23,393 bases of DNA from Actinomycetota bacterium (GCA_026392265.1 JAPLCL010000167.1:1-23393), one strand, 5' to 3'; numbered from the stretch's first letter, positions 7,724-15,708 are shown. Notes: generated from the letters alone by a model not told the origin. Program-made: numbers and translations.

Positions 7724-7912
7724 CTACGCCAGCGAGATGGCGTCCACGGGGCACTCTTCGGCCGCCTCCTCGCAGCAGCCGGCGGCCTCACAGCCCTCCG
7801 CGTCGATGACGTGCGAGTAGCCGTCATCGCCCACTTCGAAGACGGCGGGGCAGAGCTCCTCGCAGCGGCCGCAGCCGATGCAGAGGTCTTCGTCGACGGT
7901 GGGTCGGGTCAT
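7724..7912 (-). CDS. Single-cluster 4Fe-4S ferredoxin
   Basis: This 62-residue acidic protein has the cluster ligands C11, C14 and C17 in C-x2-C-x2-C, and a distant C54 followed by Pro. C21 and C46/C47 may form the disulfide found in one-cluster ferredoxins of the Thermotoga and Desulfovibrio type. It transfers single electrons in the cytoplasm. Its ATG overlaps the stop of the upstream radical SAM gene by four bases (ATGA), so the two are translationally coupled. This arrangement suggests that it supplies electrons to the reductive cleavage of S-adenosylmethionine by, or re-oxidises the clusters of, the sulfatase-maturating enzyme. GGGAGG lies about ten bases before the ATG. Confidence 0.9.
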   Translation of the reverse strand: MTRPTVDEDLCIGCGRCEELCPAVFEVGDDGYSHVIDAEGCEAAGCCEEAAEECPVDAISLA

Positions 7913-9195
7913 GGCCGGTGTCCTCCCGGGGTCGTGTCGGCGGCGTTTTCGGCGCCGTACTCCGCGACGATCTCCGACGGGGCACGGTCGGCGCGCAGCA
8001 GTTCGCACATGCGGCGCATCGGCGCGTCGATGTGGTGGAAGAACGCCTTGAAGCCGGGGCAGAGGTAGTTGAGCCCCGGCTCACCCGGCTGTGCCCCGTC
8101 GGCGGGCGTCGTGATGAAACGGTCCTTGGGGCAGCCGCCGTGGCAGGCGAAGCGCACGTCGCACTCGAGGCAGTAGAGCGGCAGCGTGTCGAGCTTGTCC
8201 CGGCCGAACTGCCGCTGCTCGGGCGAGCCGACGAGCTCCGCGAGGTGCCGCTCGCCGATGTTGCCTCGCAAATACGCCGGCTCCACGAAGTGGTCGCAGG
8301 CGTACACGTCGCCGTTGAACTCCAGGGCAAGCGCGGCACCGCAGGTCGGCGAGTGCACGCAGAGGCCCGCCGGCTCGCCGTACCAGCTGGCCAGCGCGAC
8401 GTCGAACAGCTGCACATAGACCTCGCCGACGTCGCGTCGTACCCACTCCTCGAACACGCCGTTGAGGAAGGCGCCCCACTGCGCGGCTGTCACCGAGCGG
8501 TCGGTGACCGCGTCTCCATACGGCACGCCGTCCACGGTGGGCCGCTCGACGATAGGGATGAACTGGATGAACTGCGCACCGCACTCGTCGCGCAGGAAAC
8601 GGTACACCTTCACTGGATGCTCGGCGTTGGCGGCGTGCACCGTGGTCAGCGCGTTCCACTCGACGCCGTGCTCGCGCAGGGCCGCGAGGCCGCGCATGAC
8701 CCTGTCGAACGTGGGCTTACCGGCCTTGTCGCGGCGGTAGGCGTCGTGCAGCTCGCGCGGTCCGTCGACGCTGAGGCCGACGAGGAAGCCGTTGTCCTTG
8801 AAGAAGCGCGCCCAGTCGCCGTTGATCTTGGTGCCGTTGGTCTGGATCGAGTGGCTCACCGTCATGCCGGGGCGGGCGTATTTCTTCGCCAGCGCGACCG
8901 CCCGGCGGAAGAACTCGAGGCCCATCAGCATTGGCTCACCGCCCTGCCAGGCGATGGTGACCTCGGGTGCGCGATGCCCCTCGATGAGCTGCCGGATATA
9001 GCGCTCGAGCAGCTCATCGCTCATGCGCGAGCGCGCCCCCGGGTACAGCTTCTCCTTCTCCAGGAAGAAGCAGTAGGCGCAGTCGAGGTTGCAGACTGAG
9101 CCAGTCGGTTTGGCCAGCAGATGGAACGCCGGCGGCGCCCCCGGCGGCACGTCGGGAGCGCCGCCGGCGCCCAGCCCGTCCTCTGTCTCACTCAC
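7909..9195 (-). CDS. anSME: Anaerobic sulfatase-maturating enzyme (radical SAM/SPASM)
   Basis: This 428-residue protein converts the active-site Cys or Ser of sulfatases into formylglycine without oxygen. The radical SAM cluster motif C-x3-C-x2-C is at C35, C39 and C42 (Cys-Asn-Leu-Asp-Cys-Ala-Tyr-Cys). The C-terminal SPASM region has the ligands expected for two more 4Fe-4S clusters: Cys in Leu-Cys-Val-His-Ser-Pro-Thr-Cys, Cys-Asp in Tyr-Ala-Cys-Asp-His, then Cys-Leu-Glu-Cys-x5-Cys-x3-Cys, and a final Leu-Cys-Pro. The Asp after the third ligand matches the catalytic base known in the Clostridium enzyme. The GTG at 9195, 14 bases after the DUF2252 stop, is chosen because upstream extension runs inside that gene, but no clear ribosome binding site precedes it. 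The Cys-type sulfatase nearby is the likely substrate. Confidence 0.92.
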   Translation of the reverse strand: MSETEDGLGAGGAPDVPPGAPPAFHLLAKPTGSVCNLDCAYCFFLEKEKLYPGARSRMSDELLERYIRQLIEGHRAPEVTIAWQGGEPMLMGLEFFRRAVALAKKYARPGMTVSHSIQTNGTKINGDWARFFKDNGFLVGLSVDGPRELHDAYRRDKAGKPTFDRVMRGLAALREHGVEWNALTTVHAANAEHPVKVYRFLRDECGAQFIQFIPIVERPTVDGVPYGDAVTDRSVTAAQWGAFLNGVFEEWVRRDVGEVYVQLFDVALASWYGEPAGLCVHSPTCGAALALEFNGDVYACDHFVEPAYLRGNIGERHLAELVGSPEQRQFGRDKLDTLPLYCLECDVRFACHGGCPKDRFITTPADGAQPGEPGLNYLCPGFKAFFHHIDAPMRRMCELLRADRAPSEIVAEYGAENAADTTPGGHRP

Positions 9196-9209
9196 GTCGG
9201 TCGTGGCGG

Positions 9210-10637
9210 TCAGATCCCGCTCTCGACCGGGATCTTGCCCTGCTTGATGGCCTTCGTCAGGGTCTCGTAGTCCTTCTCGGCCTGGTTCGCATATGACTGC
9301 GCGAAGTCGGCGATCGCCTGGTCGAAGCGGTCGCTCACGCCGAGGTACGAGGCGATGGCGATGCGCCGCCCCGAGCGCGCGTGACCGCGGGCCAGGGCCC
9401 AGCCGCACAGGGTGGCGAGGATCTCCAGACCGGGAGCCTTCAGCAGCTCGGTGTCGACCGAGCCCTTCATGTCGCGCAGCTGACGCCAGTAGAAGGGGCG
9501 GCCCGCCGGCTTGCCGGTCATCCAGCCGAGGAAGATGTCGCTGGCTGCCTGCATGAGGCGCTGCCCGGCCACCACCCGATGACCGGCGTGAGTGAACTTG
9601 CTCCTGCCGAGGTAGGGCTCGAGCACCGACGGCCCGGCCTCTTTGATCTGCAGGAACAGCGGGTCGTCGCCGTCGCGGCCAAGCAGCAGCACGATGATGC
9701 AGCGCGTGCCGACACTGCCTACGCCGACGACCTTGCGCGCGATATCGGTGATCTGGAAGCGCTCGAGGAGCACGCGGCGATCGTCCTCGAGGGTCGCCTT
9801 GTACTGCTCGAAGAGGCGGTGGGTGTTCTCCGAATCGTTGAGCATGTCGAGGTGCATGATGAGAGGCGGCTGGTCGACGATGCGCCGCACGCCGTCGACG
9901 ACCTCGGTCAGCTTACCGGCCGCCTGGAGGCTGTCGCGGCCGCGCGCCTTGGCGAAGCCCTTCTCGGCCATCTTGAGCCCAGCCTTCGTAGGGGACTTGA
10001 CGTCGGCCTTGGTGCCAGACTTGGCGCCGGACTTGGCAGCGATGGCCGCCCGTGCCATCTGGAGGAGGTCGTCGGCGACGACGCGCGAGTACCACACGTC
10101 GAGCTCGCGCATTTCGGCGTACGAGGCCATGTGCTGGCGGTAGGAGCGCGCTGCGGCGAGCGCGGTCTCGCGGGCGACGTCTTCGCCAAGGCCGTTGTGG
10201 CGGGTCGCGATGACGAAGCTCGCCGCGAGGCGCTTGAGGTCCCACTCAAACGGTCCCGGCAGCGTCTCATCGAAGTCGTTGACGTCGAACAGCAGCTCCC
10301 GCTCGGGCGAGCCGTACATGCCGAAGTTCGCCAGGTGGGCATCGCCGCAAAGCTGGACCGTGAGATCGGTGCGCGGCAGCGGCGCGAGGTCGGCGGCCAT
10401 CAGCGCCGCCGAGCCGCGGTAGAAGGCAAACGGCGAGGCCGACATGCGGCCCCAGCGGATCGGCACGAGATCCTCCATGCGGTCTTCATCCTGGGCGAGC
10501 AGGAGGGCGATCGGGTCGGGGCGGTCCGCGGCCGGCGTCCACGAGCCGTGCGCGGTGCGGGGCGCCGCCCTGCGCGCCTCGCGCCCGGCGGCCTGGCGTT
10601 CGGCGACGGTCATGTGTTGTTTCTTGGCGATGGGCAT
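9210..10637 (-). CDS. DUF2252 family protein with Lys-rich insertion
   Basis: This 475-residue protein is recognised by Gly-Asp-Ala-His-Leu-Ala-Asn-Phe-Gly at about 98-106 and Phe-Asp-Val-Asn-Asp-Phe-Asp-Glu-Thr at about 117-125. These resemble the catalytic and metal-binding loops of aminoglycoside-phosphotransferase-like kinases and are hallmarks of DUF2252. No biochemical function is established to my knowledge. A low-complexity Lys/Ala/Gly/Ser/Thr stretch at about 202-234, with repeats of the type Lys-Ser-Gly-Ala-Lys-Ser-Gly-Thr-Lys, looks like an insertion in a surface loop. The ATG at 10637 is preferred over an upstream start because GGAGG lies eight bases before it. It is the first gene of an apparent operon with anSME and the ferredoxin, so a role linked to sulfatase activation is possible but unsupported by known cases. 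Confidence 0.88.
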   Translation of the reverse strand: MPIAKKQHMTVAERQAAGREARRAAPRTAHGSWTPAADRPDPIALLLAQDEDRMEDLVPIRWGRMSASPFAFYRGSAALMAADLAPLPRTDLTVQLCGDAHLANFGMYGSPERELLFDVNDFDETLPGPFEWDLKRLAASFVIATRHNGLGEDVARETALAAARSYRQHMASYAEMRELDVWYSRVVADDLLQMARAAIAAKSGAKSGTKADVKSPTKAGLKMAEKGFAKARGRDSLQAAGKLTEVVDGVRRIVDQPPLIMHLDMLNDSENTHRLFEQYKATLEDDRRVLLERFQITDIARKVVGVGSVGTRCIIVLLLGRDGDDPLFLQIKEAGPSVLEPYLGRSKFTHAGHRVVAGQRLMQAASDIFLGWMTGKPAGRPFYWRQLRDMKGSVDTELLKAPGLEILATLCGWALARGHARSGRRIAIASYLGVSDRFDQAIADFAQSYANQAEKDYETLTKAIKQGKIPVESGI

Positions 10638-11120
10638 GAGTGGTCCTCCATCTTGAATGAAGACACTGCGTTCTGATTTGCGCACACTACGTTACCACGC
10701 GGTCATCCGGCCTTGTCGAGACGCACGTTCGTGGCGCAGTCGCCGCGGCCGCCGGGGCCGCCCGGCGAGGAAGCGGCGGCTTGAGCGAGGCGGGTTTCCC
10801 CATCAGCAGTCCGCTCCGCGTGTGCGAGCAGCGAGGGCCGCGAACACCTCGGCCCGCAGACCCACATCCGGCACCGCTGCTCCGCGATCCTCCACATCCA
10901 GGCGCGTGGCCTCAGAACTGCATGCAGGGCGCGGGAGTCGGCTATGCAGGTTCCGGCTCCGCTTCGGGCGCCGAACCCGGAGGCTTCTCGGGGATTCGCC
11001 CCGTGAAGAACAACGCGGTCAGCCGAGCCGCTCGAGCCGCGCACACCCGTGGATGAGCTTGACGTCCAACGAGGCTACCGCAGGACGAGCGACCCGCGAC
11101 AGCCTAGACCCGTCGAAGCA
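10638..11120. other. Unassigned 483-base intergenic region
   Basis: Both flanking genes are on the minus strand. Reading frames here are short, overlapping and rich in Arg, Ser and Pro, with no recognisable domain, so I see no supported gene. The only clear structure is a hairpin at 10984-11008. The part next to 10637 should hold the promoter of the DUF2252-anSME-ferredoxin operon, but I cannot pick out -35 and -10 elements with confidence. Confidence 0.5.
10984..11008 (-). terminator. Possible hairpin terminator downstream of SulP
   Basis: Ten-base arms CTTCTCGGGG and CCCCGTGAAG pair with one mismatch around a five-base loop. It lies about 110 bases past the SulP stop. No T-run follows on the minus strand, so it may equally be a structured untranslated element. 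Confidence 0.35.
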
Positions 11121-12848
11121 TCAGGTCGCGGAATGCTCGTCGCTGTAGGTCTGCACGGCCGTCTCGACGTTGTCGTGGATGTGTCCGGCTCCCATCACGT
11201 CGATGACGCGATCCCGCTTCAGAACCTCAAGGACGCTGGGCTTGACCCGCGCCAGATGAAAGGCGATGCCGTGGTCGAGACCCGCCTGGGCGATCTTCCT
11301 CACCGTGTCGGCGCCTTCTGCGTCGATATAGTCAACGCCCTCCATGCTGAGGATGACGCCCTTGAGGTCCCCCGCCGACCGGACTCGGATCTCGCGCAGG
11401 CGATCTTCCAGCGTTCCGCTGTTCACGAACCAGAGCCCGCCGTCGAAGCGTACGATGGCGAGGTCCGGGCGGGTCTCGGCGGCGGGGTCATCGGTCACGT
11501 CGACGAAGGCGTCGGTACCGGCCTTGCGCCCGAGTTCGGCGATGCCGGGTCGGGACGAGACCTTCAGCAGCCAGATGATCGACAGGCCCACTCCGATGAA
11601 GACGCCCCAGAGAACCCCGAACGTGAGGACCCCGAGGAGCGCGGCGAGAGCGATGACGAACTCCGTCCGGTTCACGACGAGAAGCCGCTTCATCTCGGGG
11701 ACGTCGATCATCCCGATGATCACGGCCTCGATGATGATCGCCGCCAGCACGGCCTCGGGCAGGTAGGAGAACAGGGGCGCCAGCAGCAACAGCGTAAGGA
11801 TGACCAGGACGGCCTGGAACAGGTTCGACAGCTGCGACCTGGCGCCCGCCTGGTCGTTGATGGGGCTTCTCGAGAGGCTGCCGTCGACGAAGATACCCTG
11901 GAAGAGCCCGGACGCGACGTTGGACATCCCCTGCGCCAGCATCTCCTGGTTGACGACGATCCGGTAGTCGTGCTTCGTGGCGTACTGGCGCACCGCCGCG
12001 GTGCTCACCGAGACGCCGATCAGCAGCACCCCGACCGCGGTGGCCGCGATCGTCGCGATGTGGTCGGCGACGAAGCTGGGACTCGGCAGCACCAGGCTCG
12101 GCAGTCCTGTCGGCACCTTTGCGACCAGCGCCACGCCGCGGTCGCCCAGGCCCAGGATTGCCGTGGCCAGCATCCCGACCGCCACGGCCACGAGGCCGCC
12201 CGGGATCCTCGGGGCCACGAATCTGAGCCCGAAGACGATCAGCAGGGCGACCAACCCCATGACGAACGTCGCCCTGTTCGCGTCGGCCAGGCTCGCGAAC
12301 CATGCCCAGAGCTTCTGCCAGGTGTTCGACCCCGACGACTCTGTGCCCGTGATCTTGAACAGCTGGCCGGCGGAGACGTTGATCGCTACGCCGAACATGA
12401 AGCCGGTGATTACGCTGGCGGAGAGGAAGTCTGAGATCCATCCCATCCGCAGTACGTACAAGAGCAGGTACAGCAGGCCGGCGAACAGCACCACCGCGGC
12501 CGCGAAGGCGACGGCTTCAGCCGATCCCGTGGCGGCGACGGCGGCGACTCCTGCGCCCAGTACCGGGGCCGTCATGGAACTCGGGCCCTCGGTGACCTGT
12601 CTCGATGTGGTGAACAGGGCGAAGGCGATGAGCCCCGCGGCGGCCGCGTAGAGACCGTACTGCACCGGGACGCCGCTGATCGTGGCGTAGCCGAGGGACA
12701 TCGGGACCGTGACCGCCCAGACGGACAGGCCGCCGACCAGGTCTCCCTTGAGCCAGGACCGCTGATAGCCCGGGAGCCACGACGCGATGGGCAGAATCCG
12801 GGCGAGGCCCTTGGGATGGTCCTGTCCGGCCCCCGAGCCGTGGGTCAT
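11121..12848 (-). CDS. SulP family anion permease with C-terminal STAS domain
   Basis: This 575-residue inner-membrane transporter begins with the typical SulP N-terminal motif region (Leu-Pro-Gly-Tyr, then Asp-Leu-Val-Gly-Gly-Leu-Ser-Val-Trp) and a run of hydrophobic helices to about residue 410. A STAS domain at about 440-560 includes Glu-Gly-Val-Asp-Tyr-Ile-Asp-Ala-Glu-Gly. SulP proteins carry sulfate, bicarbonate or other anions, usually with Na+ or H+, and the substrate cannot be fixed from sequence. ATG at 12848 follows a strong AGGAGGG. The gene is divergent from a ClC-type gene across 265 bases, which suggests shared control of anion movement. Proximity to a sulfatase and a desulfinase makes sulfate a reasonable guess. 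Confidence 0.9.
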   Translation of the reverse strand: MTHGSGAGQDHPKGLARILPIASWLPGYQRSWLKGDLVGGLSVWAVTVPMSLGYATISGVPVQYGLYAAAAGLIAFALFTTSRQVTEGPSSMTAPVLGAGVAAVAATGSAEAVAFAAAVVLFAGLLYLLLYVLRMGWISDFLSASVITGFMFGVAINVSAGQLFKITGTESSGSNTWQKLWAWFASLADANRATFVMGLVALLIVFGLRFVAPRIPGGLVAVAVGMLATAILGLGDRGVALVAKVPTGLPSLVLPSPSFVADHIATIAATAVGVLLIGVSVSTAAVRQYATKHDYRIVVNQEMLAQGMSNVASGLFQGIFVDGSLSRSPINDQAGARSQLSNLFQAVLVILTLLLLAPLFSYLPEAVLAAIIIEAVIIGMIDVPEMKRLLVVNRTEFVIALAALLGVLTFGVLWGVFIGVGLSIIWLLKVSSRPGIAELGRKAGTDAFVDVTDDPAAETRPDLAIVRFDGGLWFVNSGTLEDRLREIRVRSAGDLKGVILSMEGVDYIDAEGADTVRKIAQAGLDHGIAFHLARVKPSVLEVLKRDRVIDVMGAGHIHDNVETAVQTYSDEHSAT

Positions 12849-12902
12849 CGGTCCCTCCTGCTGATCAGGGATGAGGTCGCCGGGACGAGCGCCCGACTGA
12901 GG

Positions 12903-12912
12903 GTGACGTCAC
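12903..12912. promoter_or_regulatory. Perfect 10-base palindrome upstream of SulP
   Basis: GTGACGTCAC is a perfect palindrome 55-64 bases upstream of the SulP start, in the divergent gap. It could be a half of a larger regulator site. A 10-base palindrome can occur by chance, so confidence is low. Confidence 0.25.
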
Positions 12913-12951
12913 GGATGATGCACCAGGACTGGGTAGTCATCGTGCCGCAGT

Positions 12952-12987
12952 ATTGCATTCATCTCGGTGAGGCGCTACAGATTGCAT
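12952..12987. promoter_or_regulatory. Pair of ATTGCAT direct repeats in the SulP/ClC divergent gap
   Basis: ATTGCAT occurs at 12952-12958 and again at 12981-12987, each followed by a pyrimidine and C, at 29-base spacing. They stand out as AT-rich against a GC-rich background and lie midway between the two divergent genes. They may be regulator half-sites or overlap promoter elements; neither is proven. Confidence 0.3.
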
Positions 12988-13113
12988 CCTTGCGGGCGCG
13001 GGCGTGTTGGTCGGCTCCGCATTGCCCGATGAAGAATCGCATGCCCGTCGGGGGCAGCCGGTGGAGCCGCACGGCCCATCGTCAAACGCGCTTGCGCCTG
13101 GAGGGAGGATCCC

Positions 13114-14373
13114 ATGGCAACCCCGCTGCCCCTAGATCGGCCCTGGTATCGAGAGCTGCTTGTCGTCGCGATCGTCGTGGGACTCGCCATTGGCCTGCTC
13201 GGCCTGGCCTACCTCGGCGCCACGGGAGCGTTGACCGACACCATCTTCGGCAAGCCGCGCTGGGAAGCGTGGTCCGGTGAGTGGTGGTGGATCCCCTTCG
13301 TGGCCGCAGGCGGCGTGATCGTCGCCGCGCTGCGCGGATGGTGGCACGCCCCCGAGCAGATCCCCGGTGGAGTCGCCATGATCGAGTCAGGTGAGGTCCA
13401 CCACCGGACAGCGCCCGCGTGGGTGGGGCTTGCCTTCGTCTCAGCGGTGGCCGGGGCGAGCCTCGGACCGTCGTTTGCCCTCGTGGTGATGGGCGGGGGT
13501 CTCGCCTCGTGGATCGCTTCCCGCCGCTGGCCCGGCAACGAGGACGCCCGCCTGGAGGCGACGATGGCGGGCATCGCCGGCGGCCTCGGCGGCTCGTTCA
13601 CGTCACCCATCCTGGGAACGCTCCTCGTCGGTGAGCTTGCCCCCACACCACGGGCCAAGTACGTCGAGGCGCTTATCCCACAGCTGATCGCGGCGACCGT
13701 AGCCTTTGGCCTCTACTTCGGCGTGGTCGGCACCACGTTCCTCAACAGCTTCGCGATCCCCGTCGAGAAGTTCACTCCCGGGCAACTTCTGATTGGCGTG
13801 GCGCTCGGCGCCGCCTCGAGCGTGGTCCTGATCGTGTTCGTGATCGTCGTCAAAGTCGTCCAGCGGTTGGCGGCCAAGATGCCGAACCGCTACGTGCGCG
13901 GCCTCGTCGGCGGCGGCCTGGTCGGCTTCCTGGCGTTCGCGCTGCCCCTGACTCTGGGATCGGGCAACAGCCAGCTCACCCTGGTCATCAACAACTCTGC
14001 GACGATCGGTGTGGGGCTGCTCCTCCTGGTGCTGGTCGGCAAGATGCTGGCCATGGCGCTGAGCCTGTCCGCCGGGTTCATCGGCGGCAACGTCCTCCCG
14101 ATGCTGTTCGTCGGCGGTACCGCGGGCGTCATTGTCCACCTCATATTCCCCGACATCCCTTACGCGATCGCCGTGGGATGCATGCTGGCAGCCGTTCCCG
14201 GCGGCTACATCAAGGCTCCCATCGGCCTGACGGCGATCGCCATGCTGTCTATCGGGTTGGGTCCGGTGACGACCGCGCCGGTGGCCATCGCCGTCGTGAC
14301 GTCGTACCTGCTCACTACTGCAGTCGTCTCCGTGATCCGCACCAGGGTCGCTGTGCACCCGATCCATGCCTGA
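13114..14373 (+). CDS. ClC family chloride channel/antiporter, atypical selectivity motifs
   Basis: This 419-residue membrane protein has about ten or more hydrophobic helices and the general ClC layout. The segment Gly-Ala-Ser-Leu-Gly-Pro-Ser-Phe-Ala-Leu aligns with the canonical GREGP loop, and Gly-Gly-Asn-Val-Leu-Pro-Met-Leu aligns with GGIFAP. The gating glutamate of GREGP is thus replaced by Leu, and the Ile-Phe of the second loop by Asn-Val. The usual Gly-Ser-Gly-Ile-Pro loop reads Pro-Glu-Gln-Ile-Pro. Such changes in the family alter gating, proton coupling or ion choice. ATG at 13114 is preceded by GGAGGGAGG. It is transcribed away from SulP. The family call is good; substrate and mechanism are open. 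Confidence 0.8.
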   Translation: MATPLPLDRPWYRELLVVAIVVGLAIGLLGLAYLGATGALTDTIFGKPRWEAWSGEWWWIPFVAAGGVIVAALRGWWHAPEQIPGGVAMIESGEVHHRTAPAWVGLAFVSAVAGASLGPSFALVVMGGGLASWIASRRWPGNEDARLEATMAGIAGGLGGSFTSPILGTLLVGELAPTPRAKYVEALIPQLIAATVAFGLYFGVVGTTFLNSFAIPVEKFTPGQLLIGVALGAASSVVLIVFVIVVKVVQRLAAKMPNRYVRGLVGGGLVGFLAFALPLTLGSGNSQLTLVINNSATIGVGLLLLVLVGKMLAMALSLSAGFIGGNVLPMLFVGGTAGVIVHLIFPDIPYAIAVGCMLAAVPGGYIKAPIGLTAIAMLSIGLGPVTTAPVAIAVVTSYLLTTAVVSVIRTRVAVHPIHA

Positions 14374-14399
14374 GCCGGAGCATCAAGGGGCAGGGGCGC

Positions 14400-14522
14400 C
14401 TGGGTGCCGACGTCCTTGGCGACGGTGGCGATCGAGACGTTCATGACCGAGGTGTCGAGGGCCATCAGCAACTGGCCGGCGGAGAGGGTGAAAAGGATGA
14501 GGCCGGCGCCCGGGGGCGCGAC
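14400..14522 (-). pseudogene. Scrap of a DHA2-type MFS exporter (first helix only)
   Basis: The minus strand encodes Leu-Ile-Leu-Phe-Thr-Leu-Ser-Ala-Gly-Gln-Leu-Leu-Met-Ala-Leu-Asp-Thr-Ser, then Val-Met-Asn-Val-Ser-Ile-Ala-Thr-Val-Ala. This is the characteristic first transmembrane helix and motif of 14-helix (EmrB/QacA-like) drug exporters, in which Leu-Asp-x-(Ser/Thr)-(Val/Ile) recurs. There is no in-frame start after the TGA just upstream, and homology stops after Asp-Val-Gly-Thr close to the ClC stop. The remaining 400-500 residues of such a transporter are missing, so this is a leftover of a deletion or rearrangement between the ClC and AI-2E genes. Confidence 0.6.
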
Positions 14523-14555
14523 CCGTCACGGAGGAGCGAGTCGGCCGCCGGCAGG

Positions 14556-15698
14556 CTAGCCTGTGTTGGGGAGAACGTCTTGCGTCGGTTGCTCGCCGGA
14601 GGGTGCGAAGAGGTCCGAGGCCCGGATGCGACCTACCGCCATGACCGCGGTGGCGGTGAGCGGGGCCGAGATGACGCCGCCGATCGGTCCCGCAATGATG
14701 CTGCCCGTGATTGTCGCCACGAGCACGGCAAGCGGGTTCAGGTTGAGGGTCGACCCCAGGGCGATCTGCTGGACGACCGTCTGCAGGACGCCGTTGGCGA
14801 TGAAGACGACGACCAGCATGATGAGGGCGTCGGTCGTCCCGCCTCCGGCGTAGGCCATGATCACGGCGAAGGTACCGCTGACGATGGCGCCGATGAAGGG
14901 GACGAAGGCGAAGAGAAAGACGACGACGGCGATCACGAACGGGATCGGCGTGCCGAGGGCGAGGGCGGCGATGAAGATCACGCCGGCGTTCTGGAGAGCG
15001 ACGATCGACGTGCCGACGAAGTACCCGCGCACGGCGTGCACGGCGTCGCTCAGGATCGATGTGGCGAGCGGCGGTGGCAGCAGCAGGTGCCGGGCGGCCC
15101 AGCGCTTGAGCTTGCGCCCGTCCTTCTGCACGAGGAAGAAGATGTTGAACGAGAGGAAGATGGCGAGGAACAAGGCCGCGAGGCTGCTGACGGCTCCGCC
15201 GGCCAGCGCAAGCGCGCCTCGCAGGAGCGTCTGCCAGTTGTCCTTGACGCTGGTCTCGAGCTGACCGACGACGTCCGCGGCACCGCTGTCGCTGCCGACC
15301 GAAGTCTTCAGATCCTGCGCGGCGGTTTCGAGGTTCTGGCCGATCGTCGCGGCCTGGCCGATCAGCTGGTCGACGACGATGAACGCGACCACCGCGGAGA
15401 GCACGACCGCGAGAGCGGTGACCACGAGCGCCGCGAGAGATCGACGATGAAGACGGCGCTCGAACCAGTCCGTGAGCGGAAACGCGGCGATGCCGAACAT
15501 GATTCCCAGGATCAGCGGTATGGTGATAGTCCGCGCCACCGCGAGCAGGAGAAGGACTCCTACCCCGAGGGTCGCGGCGCCGAGCGTCAGCCAGCTCGCC
15601 GTGCCGATCTTGCGCAAGGGTTCGGGGATCTGCCAGCGTGCCTGATGTGGGACGTCCACTCGCTCCTCGATGCCTCGGGGTCGCGCCAATAGGCGCAT
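14556..15698 (-). CDS. AI-2E family (PerM/TqsA-like) transporter
   Basis: This 380-residue integral membrane protein has the AI-2E exporter family pattern. Two or three N-terminal helices come first (Ile-Thr-Ile-Pro-Leu-Ile-Leu-Gly-Ile-Met-Phe), then a soluble helical segment at about 115-165, then a block of C-terminal helices with Pro-Phe-Ile-Gly-Ala-Ile and Gly-Pro-Ile-Gly-Gly-Val-Ile-Ser-Ala-Pro-Leu. Members export autoinducer-2 or act as Na+/H+ antiporters, and many have no known substrate. It starts 10 bases after the YihY stop, so it is probably the last gene of that operon. The TAG stop sits inside a 12-base palindrome CAGGCTAGCCTG (14552-14563). Confidence 0.88.
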   Translation of the reverse strand: MRLLARPRGIEERVDVPHQARWQIPEPLRKIGTASWLTLGAATLGVGVLLLLAVARTITIPLILGIMFGIAAFPLTDWFERRLHRRSLAALVVTALAVVLSAVVAFIVVDQLIGQAATIGQNLETAAQDLKTSVGSDSGAADVVGQLETSVKDNWQTLLRGALALAGGAVSSLAALFLAIFLSFNIFFLVQKDGRKLKRWAARHLLLPPPLATSILSDAVHAVRGYFVGTSIVALQNAGVIFIAALALGTPIPFVIAVVVFLFAFVPFIGAIVSGTFAVIMAYAGGGTTDALIMLVVVFIANGVLQTVVQQIALGSTLNLNPLAVLVATITGSIIAGPIGGVISAPLTATAVMAVGRIRASDLFAPSGEQPTQDVLPNTG

Positions 15699-15708
15699 CG
15701 GACACTGT

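Noticed and set aside
9196..9408. N-terminal extension of the anSME frame
   Set aside because: It lies wholly inside the DUF2252 gene, is Arg-rich and lacks similarity to anSME N-termini; the GTG at 9195 fits the gene spacing.
11049..12434. Long open frame on the plus strand opposite the SulP gene
   Set aside because: It is rich in His, Asp, Arg and Gln without domain sense, the usual antisense shadow of a high-GC gene, while the minus strand encodes a complete SulP protein with a strong ribosome binding site.
14178..15692. Long plus-strand frame opposite the AI-2E gene and overlapping the ClC end
   Set aside because: Its composition is Asp/Glu/Gly/Arg-rich shadow sequence and it overlaps two well-supported genes.
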